Below are positions 1 to 8,071 of a stretch of 64,000 nucleotides of DNA, one piece after another. The stretch's first letter is position 1. Every line of letters starts with the position of its first letter. Source of the DNA: Mycobacterium sp. IS-1496. GTDB taxonomy: Bacteria; Actinomycetota; Actinomycetes; Mycobacteriales; Mycobacteriaceae. The translations under genes were made by a program, and so were the position numbers. Location: assembly GCF_001499995.1 (NCBI RefSeq), contig NZ_LQIU01000045.1, positions 124,001 to 188,000 on the forward strand, written 5' to 3'. The notes under the pieces are model-generated. The model had not been told where the DNA came from, did no database searches, and worked only from the letters and a program-made list of their open reading frames with translations.

Positions 1-118
1 AGAACGCCGCGTCATCGTTCTTGACGGCGACCGCGTACTCGCGGATCTTCTCGCGGCCCACGACGTAGTGGTCGGGGTGGCGGTAGTGCGTCCCGACGTA
101 GTTGTCCAAGAAAGACAC
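1..118 (-). CDS. hadA: HadA-like (3R)-hydroxyacyl-ACP dehydratase subunit, N-terminal fragment
   Basis: Only the first 39 codons lie in the window; the gene runs off the left edge. The readable N-terminus (VSFLDNYVGTHYRHPDHYVV, then REKIREYAVAVKNDDAAF) matches the start of mycobacterial HadA. HadA pairs with HadB to form the hot-dog-fold dehydratase of the FAS-II cycle that elongates mycolic acid precursors in the cytoplasm. The start is a GTG at 118 with no strong ribosome binding site. It lies downstream of rpmG on the same strand, the arrangement I remember for the rpmG-hadA-hadB-hadC locus of mycobacteria. That synteny is the main taxonomic marker of this window. The catalytic residues belong to the HadB side of the complex and cannot be checked here. 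Confidence 0.85.
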   Translation of the reverse strand, partial: MSFLDNYVGTHYRHPDHYVVGREKIREYAVAVKNDDAAF

Positions 119-169
119 GAGTGATGAACCTATCTCGTCAGCCCCGGCGTCAGCCGATGGGCCGACCGA

Positions 170-337
170 TCAGCGCGACTCCTTGTGCGCCCGGTGCGTC
201 CCGCAGTTGGGGCAGAACTTCTTGAGCTCCAGCCGGTCGGGATCGTTGCGGCGGTTCTTCTTCGTGATGTAGTTGCGGTGCTTGCACACCTCGCAGGCCA
301 AGGTGATCTTCGGCCGGACGTCGGTACTGGAGGCCAC
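170..337 (-). CDS. rpmG: 50S ribosomal protein L33
   Basis: The gene encodes a 55-residue basic protein starting VASSTDVRPKITLACEVCKH with a second CPNC pair near residue 43. The two CxxC pairs make this the zinc-binding (C+) form of bL33. It is a small structural protein of the large ribosomal subunit near the E site. Mycobacteria carry C+ and C- paralogues that swap under zinc limitation; this is the C+ type. The start is GTG at 337, preceded by a GAGGG ribosome binding site 8 bases upstream. It lies between the tRNA genes and hadA on the same strand. Confidence 0.95.
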   Translation of the reverse strand: MASSTDVRPKITLACEVCKHRNYITKKNRRNDPDRLELKKFCPNCGTHRAHKESR

Positions 338-382
338 GTCAGCTGCCCTCTTTCACAATCTCGTGTCGTTGCTCGTGCTCTG

Positions 383-456
383 TAGCGGTGGGGGGGCTCG
401 ATCCCCCGACCTCACGATTATGAGTCGTGCGCTCTAACCAGCTGAGCTACACCGCC
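383..456 (-). tRNA. tRNA-Met (CAT)
   Basis: The sequence folds as a 74-nt cloverleaf. Its acceptor arm starts GGCGGTG, the D arm is GCTCAGCTGGTTAGAGC, and the CAT anticodon is at 420-422. A T arm with GGTTCGA-like loop (GGATCGAGCC) follows. The acceptor closes on a G-U pair, the discriminator base is A, and CCA is not encoded. The gene is 31 bases from tRNA-Thr and precedes rpmG, matching the mycobacterial thrT-metT-rpmG order. Confidence 0.93.
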
Positions 457-487
457 ATTCCAGGCGCCTACCACTCGGCGGTCGCCG

Positions 488-560
488 AGCCCCCTAACGG
501 AATCGAACCGTTGACCTTTTCCTTACCATGGAAACGCTCTGCCGACTGAGCTAAGGGGGC
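488..560 (-). tRNA. tRNA-Thr (GGT)
   Basis: The sequence folds as a 73-nt cloverleaf. The acceptor stem GCCCCCT pairs with AGGGGGC, and the anticodon stem TTTCC/GGAAA encloses a loop ATGGTAA with anticodon GGT. The T loop is GGTTCGATTCC, the discriminator is T, and CCA is not encoded. It is the first gene of the tRNA-Thr, tRNA-Met, rpmG, hadA series on the minus strand. Confidence 0.93.
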
Positions 561-679
561 CTGACCCTCGGGCGCGAACAGGCCGTGCCGCGGGCCTTAA
601 AGAGAGTACAGTCTGGCCCGCTCAGGCGCCAAACCGCTGGTCAGTGCGACCAGTCGCGGGCCAGTCCGTACTCGGTCGA

Positions 680-1882
680 TCAGGCCAGCAGCCAGTCGTT
701 CGGGGAGAACAACTCGCAGTGCAGCCGCTCGTTCGGCACGCCGCGCTCCTGCAGCTGAGCGCGCACCGCCTGCACGAAGCCGTTGCCGCCGCACAGGTAC
801 ACCTCCGCGTCCTCGGGCAGCTCCACGTCGGCGACGTTCAACAGACCCGGGCGTGCGTCTGCGTCGGCCTCCTCGTACCAGAGCTCCAGCGTGGCGTCGG
901 GCAGCGCGGCGACGAGCTCCTGCTGGCGGTCCTTGAGCGGATGGGTGGCTGCCGACCGGTCGGCGTGCCACACCTGCACGCTCGTCGCGGGCGCGACGGA
1001 GGCCAGGTGCTCGAGGATGCCGATCATCGGGGTGATGCCGATGCCCGCGGACACCAATACCAGCGGCCGGTGGTGCTGCTCGGGGTCGGGCAGGTCGCCG
1101 AACGGCACGGTGACGTCGAGGACGTCGCCGGTCCGCACGTTGGCGCGGATCCAGTTCGACACCTCACCGAGCGGGCGCACCGCGAACGTCAGGTCGCCGT
1201 CGTCGTCGGGGGTGTTGATCAGGCTGTACTGGCGCAGCTGGCGCGCGCCGTCGGGCAGCGTCACCCCCACCGACACGTACTGGCCGGGCCGGAAGCCGGG
1301 AAACGGCTGCGCGGTCGAGCGCACGGTCAGCAGGACGGCGCCGGACGGATCGTCCTCGCGGGCGACCACCCGCGCGCGGCGGTAGACGTCACCGTCGTCG
1401 ACGCCCGCCTCGGCGTAGAGGTGGCGTTCCAGCTCGATCAGCGTGCGCGCCATCATCCAGTAGACGGCGTCCCACGCCTCGGCCACCGGCGCGGTGACGG
1501 TGTCGGCGCCCAGCACCTCGACGATCGCGGCGAACAGGTGCTCGTGCACGATCTCGTACTGGTCGGCGGTGATCCCGAGCGAGGCGTGCTTGTGCCCGAT
1601 CCGCGACAGCAATTCGGCCGGATGCGGCAGATTCGGGTCGACGAGGTGGGTCGCGTAGGTGGCGATGGACGCGGCCAGCGCCCGCTGCTGAGCGCCCTGA
1701 GCCTGATTGCCCCGGTTGAACAGGTTGCGCAGCAGTCCGGGGCGGGCGGCGAACATCCGGCTGTAGAAGACCGTCGTGATCTCGTCGATGTGCGCGCCGA
1801 CGAGCGGCAGCGTGGCGGTGATGATCTCCGCGTGCTGCGGGTCGAGTTCTTCGCCGACGGCAACGTTTGCGGTGACGGTCAT
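680..1882 (-). CDS. hmp: Flavohaemoprotein / nitric oxide dioxygenase
   Basis: The protein has 400 residues, the usual Hmp length. Residues 1-150 form the globin domain with distal Tyr40 (FYSRMF), distal Gln60 and proximal His99 (GHKHASLGI). Residues about 165-265 form the FAD domain (RQYSL motif). The rest is the NAD(P)H domain with GIGITPM and the C-terminal CGGNGFV region. The enzyme oxidises NO to nitrate with O2 and NAD(P)H in the cytoplasm. Its ATG shares one base with the stop codon of the upstream NsrR-like regulator (TGATG), so the two are translationally coupled and probably NO-induced together. From memory, M. tuberculosis does not have an nsrR-hmp pair between the tRNAs and the glyoxalase gene, so this pair looks like a local insertion. 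Confidence 0.93.
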   Translation of the reverse strand: MTVTANVAVGEELDPQHAEIITATLPLVGAHIDEITTVFYSRMFAARPGLLRNLFNRGNQAQGAQQRALAASIATYATHLVDPNLPHPAELLSRIGHKHASLGITADQYEIVHEHLFAAIVEVLGADTVTAPVAEAWDAVYWMMARTLIELERHLYAEAGVDDGDVYRRARVVAREDDPSGAVLLTVRSTAQPFPGFRPGQYVSVGVTLPDGARQLRQYSLINTPDDDGDLTFAVRPLGEVSNWIRANVRTGDVLDVTVPFGDLPDPEQHHRPLVLVSAGIGITPMIGILEHLASVAPATSVQVWHADRSAATHPLKDRQQELVAALPDATLELWYEEADADARPGLLNVADVELPEDAEVYLCGGNGFVQAVRAQLQERGVPNERLHCELFSPNDWLLA

Positions 1883-2343
1883 CAGAGGGTCCTTTCATCG
1901 GTGGAGTTCTTCACCGGTGCTCCGAGGAACACCAGGGGAAGTGCAGGGGCCGCCAGATCGGTGATCGTGTAGCGGTCGAGTTCGCGGTAGAACGCTTCTT
2001 TGGCATCGCTCATCGCCTTGCGCAGCCGGCAGGCCGCGAGCAGCGGGCAGGGGTCCTCGCCGCCGCATTCGATGACCTCGCGGTCGCCTTCGAGGCGGCG
2101 CACCAGCCAGCCGACCGATGCGTCGCGGCCGGCGTCGGTGAGGGTCAGCCCGCCGACGCGGCCGCGGCGCGCGTGCACCATGCCGAGCTCGGCCAGGCGG
2201 GCGACGGCCTTGGCGATGTGGTGTTCGGACGCGTTGGCGCCCGCGGCGATGGTGCGGGTGGTGACGCGCTGCCCGTCGACCTCACCGGCGGCCAGCAGCA
2301 TCATGGTCCGCAGGCCCAGGTCGGTGAATCGGGTGAGTTGCAC
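1882..2343 (-). CDS. nsrR: NsrR-type Rrf2-family iron-sulfur transcriptional repressor
   Basis: The product is a 153-residue Rrf2 winged-helix protein starting MQLTRFTDLGLRTMMLLA. The three cluster ligands are Cys93, Cys99 and Cys105, spaced C-X5-C-X5-C. These are the same positions reported for the [4Fe-4S] cluster of Streptomyces coelicolor NsrR. Family knowledge: NO destroys the cluster, which relieves repression of hmp. Here hmp is the next gene and overlaps by one base, so autoregulation of a two-gene NO-detoxification operon is the natural reading. The start is GTG at 2343. The distance to the divergent hydrolase gene is 107 bp and holds a candidate operator. Confidence 0.9.
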   Translation of the reverse strand: MQLTRFTDLGLRTMMLLAAGEVDGQRVTTRTIAAGANASEHHIAKAVARLAELGMVHARRGRVGGLTLTDAGRDASVGWLVRRLEGDREVIECGGEDPCPLLAACRLRKAMSDAKEAFYRELDRYTITDLAAPALPLVFLGAPVKNSTDERTL

Positions 2344-2353
2344 GATTCGAACG

Positions 2354-2369
2354 CTATGTAAATGCGTAG
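2354..2369. promoter_or_regulatory. Candidate NsrR operator
   Basis: The sequence CTATGTAAATGCGTAG is an imperfect AT-rich palindrome (10 of 16 positions symmetrical, with outer arms CTA/TAG). It lies 11 bases upstream of the nsrR start codon in a locally AT-rich stretch. Its position and composition fit an Rrf2/NsrR box, but the symmetry is weak. This is an inference from position. Confidence 0.35.
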
Positions 2370-2450
2370 ATCAGACGCCACTTTTGCGGGTGTGCCCTTA
2401 AACACCCCGCGACGTGCGGTTTTTTCACCAGCCGCTTTAGGCTGTGGGAC

Positions 2451-3167
2451 GTGTCGAATTCCGAACGTCTCTACTTCCGCCAGCTGCTCGCCGGCCGCGA
2501 CTTCGCCGTCGGCGACATGATCGCCACGCAGATGCGCAACTTCGCCTACCTCATCGGCGACCGGGAGACCGGCGACTGCGTCGTCGTCGATCCGGCCTAC
2601 GCCGCCGGTGATCTGGTCGACGCGCTGGAGGCCGACGGCATGCACCTGTCGGGCGTGCTGGCCACGCACCACCACCCCGACCACGTAGGCGGGTCGATGA
2701 TGGGCTTCGAGCTCAAGGGGCTTGCCGAACTGCTCGAGCGGGTCAGCGTGCCGGTGCATGTGAACAGCCATGAGGCCGACTGGGTTTCGCGGGTCACCGG
2801 GATCGCCCGCAGCGATCTGACCGCACACGACCACGGTGACGTGGTCAGTGTCGGCGGCATCGACATCGAACTGCTGCACACCCCCGGCCACACGCCGGGC
2901 AGCCAATGCTTCCTGCTCGACGGCCGGCTGGTCGCCGGGGACACGCTGTTCCTCGACGGCTGCGGCCGCACCGACTTCCCCGGCGGCAACGTCGACGACA
3001 TGTTCCGCAGCCTGCAGGCGCTGGCCCAGCTGCCCGGCGACCCGACGGTCTTCCCCGGGCACTGGTACTCCGCGGAGCCCAGCGACGCGCTGTCGAACGT
3101 GAAGCGGTCGAACTACGTCTACCGCGCCCGCGACCTCGACCAGTGGCGCATGTTGATGGGCGGTTGA
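2451..3167 (+). CDS. Metallo-beta-lactamase-fold hydrolase (glyoxalase II-like)
   Basis: The protein has 238 residues. The di-metal motif THHHPDH is at residues 72-78, later ligands are His in HTPGHTPGS and Asp in AGDTLF, and a final PGHW lies near 200. This is the glyoxalase II/hydroxyacylglutathione-hydrolase-like branch of the superfamily; in mycobacteria, which lack glutathione, the natural thiol ester is likely a mycothiol adduct or another thioester. By length and position it corresponds to Rv0634c of M. tuberculosis (from memory). The start is GTG at 2451, diverging from nsrR. It is the last core gene before the accessory island. Confidence 0.85.
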   Translation: MSNSERLYFRQLLAGRDFAVGDMIATQMRNFAYLIGDRETGDCVVVDPAYAAGDLVDALEADGMHLSGVLATHHHPDHVGGSMMGFELKGLAELLERVSVPVHVNSHEADWVSRVTGIARSDLTAHDHGDVVSVGGIDIELLHTPGHTPGSQCFLLDGRLVAGDTLFLDGCGRTDFPGGNVDDMFRSLQALAQLPGDPTVFPGHWYSAEPSDALSNVKRSNYVYRARDLDQWRMLMGG

Positions 3168-3293
3168 TTTTTCGCAAACGTCTCGCTGGGCGCGCGCTGT
3201 TGCGCACACGGCGGAGCGTTCCGCGGGGTTCCGGCGCGAGCGCCACGGATTTCGTCGTCCAAACCCCTGCTTCGTCAAGAAAACGTCGCGAAA

Positions 3294-3309
3294 AGCGGAA
3301 AAGTCCGCT
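3294..3309. repeat. Short perfect hairpin after the hydrolase gene
   Basis: AGCGGA and TCCGCT form a perfect 6-bp stem around an AAAG loop, in the 216-bp gap between the hydrolase and the DUF2235 gene. A second 5-bp inverted repeat (GTGAC at 3318-3322, GTCAC at 3329-3333) follows. There is no T run, so a classic terminator is not supported. They may be part of a regulatory region at the left edge of the island. Confidence 0.35.
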
Positions 3310-3383
3310 CAAAGGTAGTGACACGGCGGTCACGAACGGGCAAACTCACAGGCAACAAAGTCGTTCCTCAGCCGGGGGTTGCT

Positions 3384-4409
3384 GTGAAGAACATCGTGTT
3401 GTGCTTCGACCGCTCACAGGACCAACCCGGCCGACGTGCCGCCACCAACGCCGGCGCACTCTTCGGACTCGTCGAGAGCTCGCCACGACAGCTCACCTGG
3501 TACGACGCCGGCACCGGCCCGCAGCCGCCGGCGCGCGGTAACCGCATCAGCGCGCTGCGGTGGCGACAGATCGCCGCCGACACCGCCAGGACGAGCATCG
3601 TCGAGGCGTACCGCTTCCTCGTCGACGTCTGGACCCCCGGCGACGAGATCGTCCTGCTCGGCGCCGGCCGCGGCGCCTCGTGCGCCCGCGAACTGGCCCG
3701 GCTGCTCGGCACGTTCGGCGTCTGGCACGACGGGCACGACCATCTGCTCGACTACCTGCTGGCCACCTACGTGCTGCCGCGCACCGACCGCAGCGCCGCG
3801 GACTGGGCACGGATCAGCCGCCTGGCCGCCGCGCTGACCGGACGGCGCCACGCGGCCGTGCCCGTCCGCTACCTCGGCCTGTTCGACTCGGTGACCGTCC
3901 CCGGCACGGCGCGCTCGGCGGACGACGACCTCGCCCACGTCGCCGCCGGACGGCACGCCGTGGCGATCGACGGCGGTCACTTCGGTGAGCGCATCGGGGC
4001 GGACACTGTCGAGGAGGTCTGGTTCCGCGGGGCGCACTGCGACGTGGCCGGGACACGCGGCGCCTGCTGGCCGCTGGCCGACATCCCGCTGGACTGGGTG
4101 CTCGACGGCGCGGTGCGGGCGGGGGTGCGGTTGCGCGGCGGGTGCCGGCTGCCGACGCCTACGGAGTTCGACGCGCTCGCAGGCAGCAGCCATCCGCTGT
4201 CGATGCGCAAGCTGCCCGAGGACGCCCGCGTCCACGCCAGCGTCGAGTTGTATCTGCGCGCCCACCCGCAGTACTGGCGGCGGCTCCCGGCGCGCATCGA
4301 ATGGGCGGACGCCGAATGGCTGGCCCGCGGTGAGCGTCTCGTGCACACGCATGCGCCGTTGCCGGTCGCACCCGCCGCACCGCGTGAGCTGGCTGCGGCC
4401 GCGCACTGA
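3384..4409 (+). CDS. DUF2235 alpha/beta-hydrolase-like protein without nucleophile
   Basis: The protein has 341 residues if translation begins at GTG 3384, directly at the conserved strand (MKNIVLCFDRS) and 5 bases after a GGGGG ribosome binding site. An alternative GTG at 3318 adds 22 basic residues. The fold signatures of DUF2235 (the family of type VI phospholipase effectors such as Tle proteins) are present: a VLCFD start, a WYDAGTG strand, and VWFRGAHCDVAGT near residue 230. The nucleophile elbow, normally GFSRGA, reads GAGRGA here (residues 93-98). The catalytic serine position is therefore glycine, and the protein is probably not a lipase in the usual way. It precedes the CIS regulator and assembly genes on the same strand. 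Its role is unknown. Confidence 0.7.
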   Translation: MKNIVLCFDRSQDQPGRRAATNAGALFGLVESSPRQLTWYDAGTGPQPPARGNRISALRWRQIAADTARTSIVEAYRFLVDVWTPGDEIVLLGAGRGASCARELARLLGTFGVWHDGHDHLLDYLLATYVLPRTDRSAADWARISRLAAALTGRRHAAVPVRYLGLFDSVTVPGTARSADDDLAHVAAGRHAVAIDGGHFGERIGADTVEEVWFRGAHCDVAGTRGACWPLADIPLDWVLDGAVRAGVRLRGGCRLPTPTEFDALAGSSHPLSMRKLPEDARVHASVELYLRAHPQYWRRLPARIEWADAEWLARGERLVHTHAPLPVAPAAPRELAAAAH

Positions 4410-4566
4410 GCACCGCCCCTTCCGCTGCCCTCGTGGCCTTCGTTCGGCACGCCTGACCTGCGCGTTGACCGTTTGTTGAGAACCACGGCCCGCGGCGTTG
4501 AGCCGATGTTGAGGCCGCTGCGGATAGTGATGCCCTATCGAGCCGAATCGAACGAGGGGGCCACGA

Positions 4567-5190
4567 ATGGACCGAGTGAGAACGTACGTCTACGCCGACG
4601 ACCCCATCCTGCAGGTGGGCGTCAGCAGTCAGTTGCGCGGCAGACCGGAGGTCGAGGTCGTCGAGGGCAACGACCTGACCGACGTCGTCGTGGCGGTGGT
4701 CGTGGCCGACGCGCTCGACGAGGACACCCGGCGGGTGCTGCGATCGCTGCGGCGGGCGTCGGTGCCGCGCAGGATCCTCGTGACCACAGCCGTCGACGAC
4801 GGGACCGTGGTCGCCGCCGCCGAGATCGGGGTCAACGGGTTGCTCCGTCGCGCCGAGGCGACCCCCGAGGTGCTGGCCCGCACCATCCGCAAGATCGCGG
4901 CGGGCGACGGTGTCATCCCCGCCGACCTCCTCGGCCATCTGCTCGAACAGGTCGGACGGCTCCAGCGGCAGGTGCTCTCCCCGCGAGGCCTGACCTTCAC
5001 CGGCCTGTCCGACCGGGAGATCAAGGTGCTGCGGCTGATCGCCGAGGGCCACGACACCAGCGAGATCGCCCAGCAGCTCTGCTACAGCCAACGGACGGTC
5101 AAGAACGTGCTCCACGACGTGACCACGCGCCTGCAGTTGCGCAACCGCTCGCACGCCGTGGCCTATGCGGTGCGTGAAGGTCTGATCTGA
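4567..5190 (+). CDS. LuxR/NarL-type regulator with degenerate receiver
   Basis: The protein has 207 residues. Residues 1-125 resemble a receiver domain (YVYADDPILQVGV start, conserved Thr near 73). The phosphoacceptor pocket is not canonical: the aspartate region reads VVVADALDED, and the usual switch lysine is replaced by Arg94-Arg95. Residues 145-205 are a clear LuxR helix-turn-helix (LSDREIKVLRLIAEGHDTSEIA and RTVKNVLHDV). The start is ATG 4567 behind a GAGGGGG ribosome binding site. The 157-bp upstream gap has no gene; a TTGAGC/GATAGT pair 19 bp apart could be a weak promoter. Similar orphan LuxR genes sit next to actinobacterial CIS loci. It probably controls the left arm of the island. 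Confidence 0.8.
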   Translation: MDRVRTYVYADDPILQVGVSSQLRGRPEVEVVEGNDLTDVVVAVVVADALDEDTRRVLRSLRRASVPRRILVTTAVDDGTVVAAAEIGVNGLLRRAEATPEVLARTIRKIAAGDGVIPADLLGHLLEQVGRLQRQVLSPRGLTFTGLSDREIKVLRLIAEGHDTSEIAQQLCYSQRTVKNVLHDVTTRLQLRNRSHAVAYAVREGLI

Positions 5191-5277
5191 CCGTGCCCGT
5201 ACGGGCACCGTGGTCTGCCCGTCTGGCGGGACGTCGGCCGGTTCCGCGCCCGCCGTTCAGACAGGACCGTTGATGAC

Positions 5278-5979
5278 GTGATACCCGAGGCGGATCACGC
5301 GCTCAAGACGCTGATCGAACGGGAAGCGCTCGACCCCGGCGAGGTCGAGGTGTCGTTCGACGCGCCGACCAAGGAATGGGCGGGCCGGCGCAACAACCCG
5401 ACCGTCGACGTGTACCTCTACGACATCCGCGAGGATCTGCGCCGGCGGGAACGCGGATGGCTCAACGAGTACGACGGCGAGCTGATCCGCGCCCGCCACC
5501 TGCCGCCGCGTCACTTCAAGCTGTCGTATCTGGTGGCGGCGTGGACCCAGCGGCCCGAGGACGAACACCGACTGCTCGCCGCGCTGCTGTCGTGTTTCCT
5601 GCGCCACGAGGCGCTGCCCTCGGATGTGCTCACCGGATCGCTTGCCGCACTCGGGCTTCCGGTACCCCTGAGCGTCGCGCTACCGCCGCCGGAGGACCGC
5701 TCCTTCGCCGACGTGTGGACCGCGCTCGGCGGCGAGCTCAAACCGTCGCTCGACGTCGTCGTCACCGCACCTGCCGACACCGGCCACAGATTCGAAGCCG
5801 CGCCGGCCGTCCGGCGTGCCATGCGCCTGAACGCCGCCGGGATGCACGGCTGGCCCGCCGCCGAAGACGCCGCGCAGCCCCCGGCACCGGACCGTGACAG
5901 CGCCGTGGACGACGACGCGGACGGCGCGCGCGTGCGGATCCGTCGCACCCGACGCCCCAAGTCGGGGGGCAGGAAATGA
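5278..5979 (+). CDS. Pvc16-like CIS tail terminator (DUF4255)
   Basis: The protein has 233 residues. The conserved N-terminal part (MIPEADHALKTLIER, then NNPTVDVYLYDIREDLRRRE) and the HFKLSYLVAAWTQRPEDEHRLL segment are typical of DUF4255/Pvc16_N. In Afp and PVC particles, Pvc16/Afp16 caps the end of the tube and sheath and ends tail polymerisation. The last 45 residues are low complexity and finish in a basic tail (RIRRTRRPKSGGRK). The GTG start at 5278 follows an AGGA 12 bases upstream. The stop overlaps the start of the AAA+ ATPase gene (ATGA), so the two assembly factors are coupled, as Pvc16 and Pvc15 are neighbours in other CIS loci. Confidence 0.88.
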   Translation: MIPEADHALKTLIEREALDPGEVEVSFDAPTKEWAGRRNNPTVDVYLYDIREDLRRRERGWLNEYDGELIRARHLPPRHFKLSYLVAAWTQRPEDEHRLLAALLSCFLRHEALPSDVLTGSLAALGLPVPLSVALPPPEDRSFADVWTALGGELKPSLDVVVTAPADTGHRFEAAPAVRRAMRLNAAGMHGWPAAEDAAQPPAPDRDSAVDDDADGARVRIRRTRRPKSGGRK

Positions 5980-7985
5980 CGGCGACCGCCGACACCCGAT
6001 ACTTGCTCGATCGGGCGAGCGGGGTGGAACGCCGGGTCCGCGCGCTGATCGCCCACCGTCGCCAGTACGACCCCGCGCCCGACGACCCGTTTCGCGGCCT
6101 GTACCTCAGCGACGAGGTGGTCGACACGTTCCTCGAGGCCCGGCCACCGGCTTCGGTGGCGCCGCCCGAACCCATCGCGGCCGACGAATCGGTGCGGCTG
6201 CGCCGGCTGGCCGGCACCGTCGCGCTGACCGAACAGGACGTCGAGATCCTGGTCATCTGCCTGCTGCCCGACCTCGACCCGAGGTTCGAGCGGCTCTACG
6301 GCTACCTCAACGACGACGTCACCCGCCGCCGCGCGAGCATCGGCCTGTCGCTGGAACTGGCGGGGATGTCACCGATGGACGCGACGGCCCGGGCCCGGCT
6401 CGCTCCGGGGGCGCCGCTGGTCGACCATTCGCTGGTTCTCGTCGAGGACAGCGACCGCCCGTTCCTCACACGCGGGTTGCGGGTGCCCGACCGGGTCACC
6501 GCCCACCTCCTCGGCGACGACACCGTCGACCCCGCAGTGGCCGCGACGATCATCGCGCCGCGCGGTCACCACAATCGGCAGTCGGTCGAGTTGACCGCTG
6601 CTTTCGTTGCCGGACAACGCTTCTGCTACATCCGCGAGCCAGCGGGCTGCACCGCGGCGGCCGTCGCCACCGACGGCCTGCTCTCCGCCGGCCACAGCGT
6701 GCTGTGGTGTGACGCCGCCAAGCTGTCGTCCGACGACGACCTCGCCCACGCGGTTACGGTGCTGGGGCGAGAGGCGATCCTGCGGGAGGCCGCCCTGGTG
6801 GTGTCACCGGTCGAGGCGTTCGGCCCGCACACCGGCGCGGTCATCGACCGGTTGGCGAAGCTGCCTGTGCCCGTGATGCTCACCGGTGTGGCGACCTGGG
6901 ACCCGGAGTGGTCCGCCGTCGCGCCGCTGCTCACCGACGTGTCACGACTGACGGTCGCCGAGCGGATCGACATGTGGCACCGCGAACTCGGGCCGCTCGC
7001 CGAGACCGTCGACGTCGGCGACGTGGCGGCCCAGTTCACCTTCGGACCGCGGCAGGTCGCCGCGGCCATATCGGCCGCCGAGGCCGTCGCGCGCCTCACC
7101 CGACGGCCCCTGGGCACAACGGAACTGCGTCACGGCGCGCGCTCGCAGAACGCCGCCGGATTGGAGCGGTTGGCCCGCCGGATCGAACCCGCGGTGTCGT
7201 GGCCGGACCTCGTGCTCCCGCCGCGGGTGCACGCACAGTTGCGCGAGCTCACCATCCGTGCCCGTACCCGCGAACGGGTGCTGTCGGACTGGGGGATGCG
7301 GCCCGGCGGAGGACGTGGCGGCGGCGTCACCGCGTTGTTCGCCGGCGACTCCGGAACGGGTAAGACCATGGCGGCCGAGGTCATCGCCGGCGACCTCGGC
7401 CTCGACCTCTACACCGTCAATCTGGCGACGGTGGTGGACAAGTACATCGGCGAGACGGAGAAGAACCTCGAACGCATCTTCACCGAGGCGGCGCGGGTCA
7501 GTGCCGTGTTGCTGTTCGACGAGGCGGACGCCATCTTCGGCAAGCGCAGCGAGGTGCGCGACGCCCACGACCGGTACGCCAACATCGAGAGCGCATACCT
7601 GTTGCAGCGCATGGAGACCTTCGACGGCCTGGCGATCCTCGCCACCAACTTTCGGGCCAACCTCGACGACGCGTTCACCCGGCGCCTCGACCTGATCGTC
7701 GACTTCCCCGTACCCGACGAACCGGCCCGCCTGGCCCTCTGGAAGACCTGCCTGCGGCCTCCGGTGCCCGTCCGCGACGATCTTGAACTCGCCCGCTACG
7801 CAGGGAGATTCGAGCTCTCCGGCGGCAACATCCGATCCGCGGCCATCACCGCCGCCTACCTCGCCGCCGCCCGCGGGGGCCCCGTCGGACCCGAGGAGGT
7901 CACCGCGGCGATCCAGCAGGAGTACCGCAAGCTGGGCCGGCTCCTGCCGATGCCGCCCGTCGTCGACGAGCAGGTGGCCGGCTGA
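5976..7985 (+). CDS. Pvc15-like AAA+ ATPase of the contractile injection system
   Basis: The protein has 669 residues: a long N-terminal region without motifs (1-430), then one AAA+ module. It has Walker A GDSGTGKT at about 458-465, Walker B VLLFDEADAIFG at about 511-522, a sensor-1 region ATNFRANLDDAF, and an arginine-finger type FTRRLDLIVDFPVPD. This is the ATPase conserved in nearly all eCIS clusters (Pvc15/Afp15), thought to help effector loading or particle assembly in the cytoplasm. The ATG overlaps the terminator gene by 4 bases and follows an AGGA ribosome binding site. Confidence 0.9.
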   Translation: MTATADTRYLLDRASGVERRVRALIAHRRQYDPAPDDPFRGLYLSDEVVDTFLEARPPASVAPPEPIAADESVRLRRLAGTVALTEQDVEILVICLLPDLDPRFERLYGYLNDDVTRRRASIGLSLELAGMSPMDATARARLAPGAPLVDHSLVLVEDSDRPFLTRGLRVPDRVTAHLLGDDTVDPAVAATIIAPRGHHNRQSVELTAAFVAGQRFCYIREPAGCTAAAVATDGLLSAGHSVLWCDAAKLSSDDDLAHAVTVLGREAILREAALVVSPVEAFGPHTGAVIDRLAKLPVPVMLTGVATWDPEWSAVAPLLTDVSRLTVAERIDMWHRELGPLAETVDVGDVAAQFTFGPRQVAAAISAAEAVARLTRRPLGTTELRHGARSQNAAGLERLARRIEPAVSWPDLVLPPRVHAQLRELTIRARTRERVLSDWGMRPGGGRGGGVTALFAGDSGTGKTMAAEVIAGDLGLDLYTVNLATVVDKYIGETEKNLERIFTEAARVSAVLLFDEADAIFGKRSEVRDAHDRYANIESAYLLQRMETFDGLAILATNFRANLDDAFTRRLDLIVDFPVPDEPARLALWKTCLRPPVPVRDDLELARYAGRFELSGGNIRSAAITAAYLAAARGGPVGPEEVTAAIQQEYRKLGRLLPMPPVVDEQVAG

Positions 7986-8071
7986 TGAATCGAGTAGCCG
8001 ACTACTCACGACACCCCCGGCGCGCGCTGCTTAGCGTTCACCTGGGTGACCTGACCGGGGGTGGCGGTTCG

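Noticed and set aside
3318..3333. CRP-type binding site (GTGAC/GTCAC)
   Set aside because: The distance between the half-sites is two bases longer than the mycobacterial CRP consensus as I know it, so only a generic inverted repeat is noted.
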